From the NCBI GenBank assembly GCA_050014355.1, contig JBEKDL010000004.1, positions 23,000 to 86,999 of the forward strand: a DNA stretch of 64,000 nucleotides, given 5' to 3'. Positions 59,738-64,000 of this stretch are shown here, piece after piece; positions within the stretch are counted from its first letter, which is position 1; each line of letters opens with the position of its first letter. This stretch comes from Fen-1077 sp050014355. GTDB taxonomy: Bacteria; Chloroflexota; Dehalococcoidia; Dehalococcoidales; RBG-16-60-22. Below the pieces are notes generated by a model. The model did no database searches, was not told the origin of the DNA, and worked only from the letters and a program-made list of their open reading frames with translations. The translations under genes were made by a program, and so were the position numbers.

Positions 59738-60061
59738 ATGGCTGATATTTTGAATGAAGCTTACGGCATAGTCCAGTGCAAGGAATGTCCCTGGTTTAAA
59801 GCCTGTGTCATTCCAATGAAATTTACCGCCCAGGACATCCGGCGGCAGCTGGAACAGGCGCCTCCGGGTCTGGGCGCCCCGCAGCAGATAGACGCCGGCA
59901 TGGAAAACCTGCTGGCCAGCATGGCCACGGCGGCGCAGGCCTCTTTGCTCGAAGGGTGCCCAATTTTTATCGAGCGGCTGCGCACCAGCCCGAAGCTCGC
60001 CCAGCGCCTGAAAGAGCTGATGCAGGACTGGGGCAGCGAGGAAAAGCCGGGGGAAAAGTAA
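59738..60061 (+). CDS. Hypothetical cysteine-containing cytoplasmic protein
   Basis: A 107-residue protein. The N-terminus has a QCKECPWFKACVIP cysteine cluster (C14, C17, C23), plausible for zinc or an iron-sulfur site, followed by two helices and another cysteine (about C75, LEGCPIFIERLR). It has no signal or membrane helix. The ATG follows GGGG-rich DNA with a modest ribosome-binding site. I do not recognise a family. It could be a metal-binding regulator; this is inference from cysteine spacing. Confidence 0.6.
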   Translation: MADILNEAYGIVQCKECPWFKACVIPMKFTAQDIRRQLEQAPPGLGAPQQIDAGMENLLASMATAAQASLLEGCPIFIERLRTSPKLAQRLKELMQDWGSEEKPGEK

Positions 60062-60170
60062 ACTCAAAGCTGAAAAGTCAAAAGTCAAAACCACAGGTCA
60101 AAAGTAAAAAACTGGACTAACTGAATCTTCTCTACTGTCCCGGTTCCATCGGGGCGAAGTAATCCGTTAA

Positions 60171-60203
60171 CCCGACTGGATTCCGGCTTTCGCCGGAATG
60201 GTT
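60171..60203. repeat. REP-like hairpin repeat
   Basis: ATTCCGGC (60180-60187), loop TTTC, GCCGGAAT (60192-60199): a perfect 8-base stem. A diverged copy is at 36604-36632. Upstream, 60062-60115 carries short imperfect tandem units of the AAAAGTC kind. Confidence 0.7.
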
Positions 60204-60303
60204 TATCTATCTACAATGAACATCACAAGTATACCATGACAACAGGGGATTAAAATAATTTATTCAGGATAATACACTTTTTCCAATTGCTATTAAAATA
60301 ACT

Positions 60304-60924
60304 ATGAGAAACGCACCAAGTAATACGTCACCCCAAATAGGCAATATATGGCTTGAAATAATAGCGACCACTATTAATATGCCAACTATACCTAAAACGA
60401 GGCCAGATAAGAATCTCATTAATAACCCTTTGAATAAATTGAAAATCTTTTATATTTTACCACTATTAATAAATACGTCAACATGTTTTCAAAATATGTT
60501 AATATATATTGCCATGTCAAAAAAATGGTTTATCTATAAATATTACAAACTAATCGCTACTATTTCTTACAAATGTATTCTTGTTATTTCTAGTTATACC
60601 ATATTAACAAACTGGTTTGCCCATATCTATCAAGTATTCCTAAAAACATGGGCAATATATATTTACCACACAATTCCTTTTATTATTACAGGCGTCTTTG
60701 GTGTAGCAACGATTGCTCCATCCATTTTTGATATTTACAAGGGGTATAAATTATCAATAAATTCCAATATTGAAATTACTATACCCATAAGAATGTATAT
60801 AGTTGATTATCAAATACTTGTATATGGATTTCCAGCTTGTTTAGTTTTTGCTCTTATGTACGGTTATTATTATCATCATAAATTCGGGCAATTCCCAGAT
60901 TGGAGGTCATTGAAATTATGGTAG
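60304..60924 (+). CDS. AT-rich orphan membrane protein (doubtful start)
   Basis: An open frame of 206 codons in a region of far lower GC than its surroundings. The translation is rich in Ile, Tyr, Asn and Lys and shows three or four hydrophobic segments (about residues 48-65, 85-105, 120-140 and 180-200). An internal ATG at about 60513 (MSKKWFIYKYY) is an alternative start. A frame this long at such AT content is unlikely by chance, but no ribosome-binding site is convincing. It may be a horizontally acquired membrane protein; no family is recognised. Confidence 0.45.
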   Translation: MRNAPSNTSPQIGNIWLEIIATTINMPTIPKTRPDKNLINNPLNKLKIFYILPLLINTSTCFQNMLIYIAMSKKWFIYKYYKLIATISYKCILVISSYTILTNWFAHIYQVFLKTWAIYIYHTIPFIITGVFGVATIAPSIFDIYKGYKLSINSNIEITIPIRMYIVDYQILVYGFPACLVFALMYGYYYHHKFGQFPDWRSLKLW

Positions 60925-60957
60925 GCTTTTGGATATTTTATTCGGCAAGGAGGCATT

Positions 60958-61713
60958 ATGGACCTGGGATTTAAAGGTAAAGTGGCGCTGGTCACCGGCG
61001 CGGGCAGCCAGATAGGCTTCGGGAAAGCGATAGCGCTGCTCCTTGCCAAAGAAGGGTGTGACGCCCTCGCGGTTAACGACATTAACCTCGATGACGCGAA
61101 GAAAACGGCGGATGCCGTCAAAGCGCTGGGGCGCAAGGCCATCGCCGTCAAGGCCGACGTCACTAAAAAAGCCGAAGTGCAGGAGATGGTCAAAAAAGCG
61201 CTGGCAGAGTTTAAAAAGATAGACATTCTCGTGAATGTGGCCGGCGCTATCCTCGGCGGCGGGCCTTTCGATAAACAGGAGGAAGAGCTCTGGGACAAAG
61301 AAATGTCCCTCAATTTCAAGGGCACGATGCTCGTGACCCAGGCGGTCATCCCCGGCATGATAGAGCGTAAATACGGCAAGATAGTTAATATCTCCTCCGG
61401 GTCGGTTAGAGCGGCTTTCGGCGTTTCCACATATACTCTGGCCAAGGGCGCTGTCGAGATATTCACGCGGCACCTGGCGAAAAGTGTCATCAAGGACGGC
61501 GTTAACGTCAACTGTGTGTCTCCGGGATGGGCGCTGACCAACTTTATTAAAGGTGATAAGGAAGAAGCCAGAAAGCGTTTTTTGCCCGGCACCCCGATTG
61601 GCCGGGGCACTACACCGGAAGACATCGCCAACGCGGTAGTGTTTTTCGCCTCGGATATATCCGGTGATGTCGTGGGGCAGGTGCTTGACGTGACCGGGGG
61701 CTCGACCCTTTAA
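60958..61713 (+). CDS. SDR-family oxidoreductase, copy 1
   Basis: A 251-residue short-chain dehydrogenase. The cofactor motif is TGAGSQIGFGKAIA (about residues 12-25), with NxxG-like NVAGAILGGG and the catalytic ...YTLAKGAVE YxxxK. The typical Ser lies in INISSGSVRA. The C-terminal DVVGQVLDVTGGSTL is the classical end. It shares most of its sequence with copy 2 (61745), so the pair arose by tandem duplication. It could be a 3-oxoacyl reductase (FabG-like) or alcohol dehydrogenase. AAGGAGG precedes the ATG. Confidence 0.87.
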   Translation: MDLGFKGKVALVTGAGSQIGFGKAIALLLAKEGCDALAVNDINLDDAKKTADAVKALGRKAIAVKADVTKKAEVQEMVKKALAEFKKIDILVNVAGAILGGGPFDKQEEELWDKEMSLNFKGTMLVTQAVIPGMIERKYGKIVNISSGSVRAAFGVSTYTLAKGAVEIFTRHLAKSVIKDGVNVNCVSPGWALTNFIKGDKEEARKRFLPGTPIGRGTTPEDIANAVVFFASDISGDVVGQVLDVTGGSTL

Positions 61714-61744
61714 ACTCGACCTCGCATAATTTAAGGAGGCAAAC

Positions 61745-62503
61745 ATGGACCTGGGACTGAAGGGCAAGATAGCGCTGGTAACCGGCGCTGGCAGCCAGAT
61801 AGGCTTCGGCAAAGCCATTTCTCTAACGCTGGCCAAAGAGGGTTGTGATATCGCCGTTAACGATATCAACCTCGATGACTCCAAGAAAACGGCGGCGGAG
61901 GTCAAGGCCGTGGGACGCAAGGCCATCGCCATCAAGGCCGATGTCACCAAAAAAGCCGAGGTGCAGGAAATGGTAAAAAAGGCCCTGGCCGAGTTCGGCA
62001 GGATAGACATACTGGTCAATAACGCCGGGGGCATTCATCCGCAGGGACCTTTTACCGACCAGAAAGAAGAGACCTGGGACAAAGATTTTAACCTCAATAT
62101 CAAGGGTTCCATGTTATGTGCCCAGGCGGTGCTGCCCGCCATGGCAGAGCGAAGGTACGGCAAGATTATCAATATCTCCTCCAGCGTGGCAAAAATGGCT
62201 TTCCCAGGAGTTTCCACCTACGCTATGGCCAAGGCGGCGATTTACGTTTTCACCAGGGGGCTGGCCAAGTCGGTCATCAAGCAAGGCATCACCGTTAACA
62301 GCGTCGCCCCGGGGTGGGCGCTGACCAACTTCGATAAAACACCGCCGGAGGAGCTGATTAAACGCTTTACGCCGGACACGCCCATCGGGCGGGGTACCAC
62401 GCCGCAGGATATCGCCAACATGGTGACCTTCCTCGCATCGGACGCCTCCGGCGATATCGTCGGCCAGGTCATTTGCGTCGACGGCGGCACGACCATGCAA
62501 TAG
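61745..62503 (+). CDS. SDR-family oxidoreductase, copy 2
   Basis: A 252-residue SDR with TGAGSQIGFGKAIS (cofactor), NNAGGIHPQGP, the INISSSVAKMAF serine region and YAMAKAAIY (catalytic YxxxK). The ending GDIVGQVICVDGGTTMQ is typical of FabG-like classical SDRs. It is a near paralogue of 60958, 31 bases downstream, and differs mainly in the loop after the NAG motif and near the catalytic tyrosine. It may have different substrate preference. AAGGAGG precedes the ATG, as in copy 1. Confidence 0.88.
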   Translation: MDLGLKGKIALVTGAGSQIGFGKAISLTLAKEGCDIAVNDINLDDSKKTAAEVKAVGRKAIAIKADVTKKAEVQEMVKKALAEFGRIDILVNNAGGIHPQGPFTDQKEETWDKDFNLNIKGSMLCAQAVLPAMAERRYGKIINISSSVAKMAFPGVSTYAMAKAAIYVFTRGLAKSVIKQGITVNSVAPGWALTNFDKTPPEELIKRFTPDTPIGRGTTPQDIANMVTFLASDASGDIVGQVICVDGGTTMQ

Positions 62504-62571
62504 TGATATTACATGGTATTTAAGTACTATTACATTTGCGTCACATTTAGTACTATTTTGCCAGTACCCTA

Positions 62572-62600
62572 TTGACAAAGTGACAAAATGGTGCTAGTAA
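62572..62600 (+). promoter_or_regulatory. Promoter of the structured RNA
   Basis: TTGACA (62572-62577), a 17-base spacer and TAGTAA (62595-62600) with extended TGC. Upstream, AGTACTATT is directly repeated 26 bases apart (62523 and 62549), a possible regulator site. Confidence 0.65.
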
Positions 62601-62606
62601 TAGATT

Positions 62607-62868
62607 AAGAAGCTCTTGAACCCACCGGAATTGGCTTCGGGAGGTGTACTATGAAGCTTCATGAACTCTGGGGAGTATGGCAGGTGGACTTGTGATGCCC
62701 TGCCTTGAGTGGGGCAACCCGAAAACGAACCCGGCTCGATAGGTTAAAAGTGGACCATTCTGCAATGCAGAGGTCAAGAACCGTGGAGTTCATCACCAAG
62801 TGAGTTGGGGTCGTACCAGTTAGTCTTGTGAGCGGAGGCTGAAATAAAAAACAGCCTCCGCTTATTTA
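62607..62868 (+). ncRNA. Candidate structured non-coding RNA, family not recognised
   Basis: About 260 nt with its own promoter (62572-62600) and a strong terminator. There is no coding frame with a start signal. Visible pairing: a closing helix ATGAACTC (62661-62668) with GAGTTCAT (62786-62793) encloses three stems, GGCAGG/CCTGCC (62679-62684 and 62699-62704), AACC/GGTT with an inner CGA/TCG (62716-62745), and GACC...TCTGC/GCAGA...GGTC (62753-62775). A multibranched fold like this does not match SRP RNA, tmRNA or RNase P, and is unlike the single rod of 6S RNA. The transcript is convergent with the 62903 gene. Confidence 0.6.
62831..62868 (+). terminator. Terminator of the structured RNA
   Basis: AGCGGAGGCTG (62831-62841) and CAGCCTCCGCT (62852-62862), a perfect 11-base stem with a 10-base A-rich loop, followed by TATTTAT. 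Confidence 0.85.
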
Positions 62869-62902
62869 TGAGGTAGTTTGAAATTCCTGCCGGTAAACGC
62901 CT

Positions 62903-63181
62903 TTACCGCGGGGCCAGGCCGGTCTTGTCCATGAGCGCCCGGTAATACTCGGCGATATCTTTATCGTAGATTTTGCTTTCGGCCTGCTGGAAAGGCATCA
63001 TCAAAGCGTCTTTGTAAATCTTTTCAAAGTCGGGCAGCAGTTTTGATAGACTGCTATCGTTTTCCGACACCGATGCGCCGGTGCTGTCGGTAACCGCCTT
63101 TACCGGAAGAATAAGGTTCACCGTGAAAAACAGAATGCTGCAGACAGCCACCCCTGCTATAAAACTTAAAACCATCTTCAT
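62903..63181 (-). CDS. Small membrane-anchored protein, unknown
   Basis: A 92-residue protein. The N-terminus MKMVLSFIAGVAVCSILFFTVNLILPVKA is a signal anchor (residues 1-29); a polar, helical outside part follows (DFEKIYKDALMMPFQQAESKIYDKDIAEYYRALMDKTGL). No family is recognised. It is convergent with the structured RNA and downstream of the cysteine synthase gene on the same strand, separated from it by a terminator at about 63341-63360. Its ATG sits at 63181; no strong ribosome-binding site is seen. Confidence 0.6.
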   Translation of the reverse strand: MKMVLSFIAGVAVCSILFFTVNLILPVKAVTDSTGASVSENDSSLSKLLPDFEKIYKDALMMPFQQAESKIYDKDIAEYYRALMDKTGLAPR

Positions 63182-63331
63182 TTAAGCTGTTCCCCGTTAT
63201 GCCTGGCCTGTTTTTTCTATTAACAAGTCAATTCTGACAGATGATGATAAAAACGCACATAAAGTTCATAAAAAAAATATAAAGGTCGGGTAAAATTAAT
63301 ATTAAGAATAAGGAATTCGCCTGGACAAACA

Positions 63332-63360
63332 TAAAAAAGAGAGGGGGCAAACACCCCCTC
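63332..63360 (-). terminator. Terminator of the cysteine synthase gene
   Basis: GAGGGGG (63341-63347) and CCCCCTC (63354-63360) form a 7-base stem with a 6-base loop; on the minus strand it is followed by TCTTTTTTAT. The rest of 63182-63397 shows no gene. Confidence 0.85.
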
Positions 63361-63397
63361 CCCTTTTCCCCTATTGATAGTTATAGACACGCTTTCT

Positions 63398-64000
63398 TTA
63401 AGGCGGGCACTTGGCGCATATTGAGCGGAACAGCGTGGTGCTCAAGTAGCGGTCGCCGCGGTCAGGTAGCACAACGACGATGACACCCTTTTTCATCTTC
63501 GCGGCGATTTTTAAGGCGCCGGCCACCGCCGCCCCGCTGGACATGCCCGTAAACAGGCCTTCTTTCACCGCGAGCAGCCTGGCCACTTCAAAAGCGTCTC
63601 CGTCCTCGACGGTAACTTTCTCATCAAAAGCGCTTTCATCGTAGATGCCGGGAACGATGCTCTCCTTCATATTTTTCAGGCCCTGTATCGTATTCCCAAC
63701 GGTGGGTTCTACCGCGACGATTTTAATGCCTTTCCTTTTCTCCCGGAGATACCGGCTGATGCCGTTTAAAGTCCCCGTAGTACCTATGCCGGCCACCAAA
63801 ACGTCGATGTTCCCGCCGGTCTGGGCGTATATTTCCGGTCCGGTAGTTTCATAATGGGACAGCACATTGTTAGGGTTATCGAACTGGTTCGGCATAAAAT
63901 ACTTGCCCGGCTCCGCTTCGTGGGCTTGATGCGCCCGGCGGATTGCCCCATCGACGGCTTCCCTGGCAGGGGTAAGCACCGCTTCCGCGCCGTAGGCCTG
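63398..64000 (-). CDS. Cysteine synthase-like PLP enzyme (partial)
   Basis: The 3' part (200 codons) of a beta-family PLP enzyme whose start lies beyond base 64000. The frame continues unbroken to the edge as QAYGAEAVLTPAREAVDGAI. Cysteine-synthase motifs are PNQFDNPNNVLSHYETTGPEIYAQTGG, the GTTGTLNGISRYLRE phosphate-binding segment, EGLFTGMSSGAAV and VVVLPDRGDRYLST. It condenses O-acetylserine (or a related donor) with sulfide, or acts as cystathionine beta-synthase. The lysine bound to PLP is outside the window. Which of the two it is cannot be told here. Confidence 0.88.
   Translation of the reverse strand, partial: QAYGAEAVLTPAREAVDGAIRRAHQAHEAEPGKYFMPNQFDNPNNVLSHYETTGPEIYAQTGGNIDVLVAGIGTTGTLNGISRYLREKRKGIKIVAVEPTVGNTIQGLKNMKESIVPGIYDESAFDEKVTVEDGDAFEVARLLAVKEGLFTGMSSGAAVAGALKIAAKMKKGVIVVVLPDRGDRYLSTTLFRSICAKCPP

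Noticed and set aside
62607..62868. 6S RNA or tmRNA as the identity of the structured RNA
   Set aside because: The multibranch fold does not match the rod-like 6S RNA, and no tag peptide or CCA end for tmRNA is present. The family is left open.
1..64000. CRISPR arrays, prophage or insertion sequences with transposase
   Set aside because: No regularly spaced repeats, integrase, capsid or transposase genes were seen; only short palindromic repeats occur.

Overview
The window is a chromosomal segment of moderately high GC, gene-dense, with short spacers, many ATGA-type overlaps and frequent TTG/GTG starts. It has no phage, plasmid or CRISPR signature. Gene content points to Chloroflexota, most likely the Dehalococcoidia. 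The main evidence is a VLRF1-type release factor of the actinobacterial/chloroflexi kind, an orphan EF-Tu domain-2 protein, the pst-arsC-phoRB cluster, and diderm-independent lipoprotein and ABC systems. This assignment is inferred from family knowledge and was not tested by phylogeny.

Layout. 1-7100: translation and replication housekeeping (infB 3' end, rbfA, an aminotransferase, truB, dnaE). 7180-9153: two membrane proteins and tRNA-Val(GAC). 9200-11370: a more AT-rich segment holding both subunits of an aconitase-X dehydratase. 11372-19143: a complete phosphate regulon (phoU-pstBACS-arsC, phoRB) with a four-repeat Pho-box-like site at 16647-16685. 19303-26601: an ABC exporter with a divergent TetR regulator, then a LiaFSR-like sensor cluster with a second ABC exporter. 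26767-30788: a Fur-family regulator, a zinc/manganese ABC importer and lgt. 30834-35746: a TIGR04076-like gene frameshifted by a 28-bp tandem duplication, a class III CoA-transferase and a seven-repeat CARDB surface protein. 35867-41516: a sirtuin, a mutS2/VLRF1 operon and an MFS exporter interrupted by an amber codon. 41554-48045: a MacAB-like efflux system with its own two-component pair and a small secreted protein. 48138-54347: a DtxR-feoB iron operon behind tandem operators, a uroporphyrinogen-decarboxylase-like protein, and arsR-orf-acr3. 54457-58181: a ketol-acid reductoisomerase and the riboflavin genes. 58297-64000: small proteins, bioY, an AT-rich orphan, two tandem SDR genes, a structured RNA candidate and a partial cysteine synthase.

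How the genes fit together. Much of the window is metal, metalloid and phosphate homeostasis under local regulators: PhoRB with Pst and ArsC, Fur with Znu, DtxR with FeoB, and ArsR with Acr3. Placing arsC first in the Pho-controlled transcription unit would couple arsenate detoxification to the high-affinity uptake that lets arsenate in, and Acr3 at 53280 would export the product. Three separate exporters sit beside their own regulators.

Most notable for follow-up: the translationally coupled MutS2 and VLRF1 pair (ribosome rescue), the unassigned multi-helix RNA at about 62607-62868, the AcnX pair, two recently broken genes (30834-31605 and 39891-41516), and a recurring TGCTA-type extended -10 promoter.
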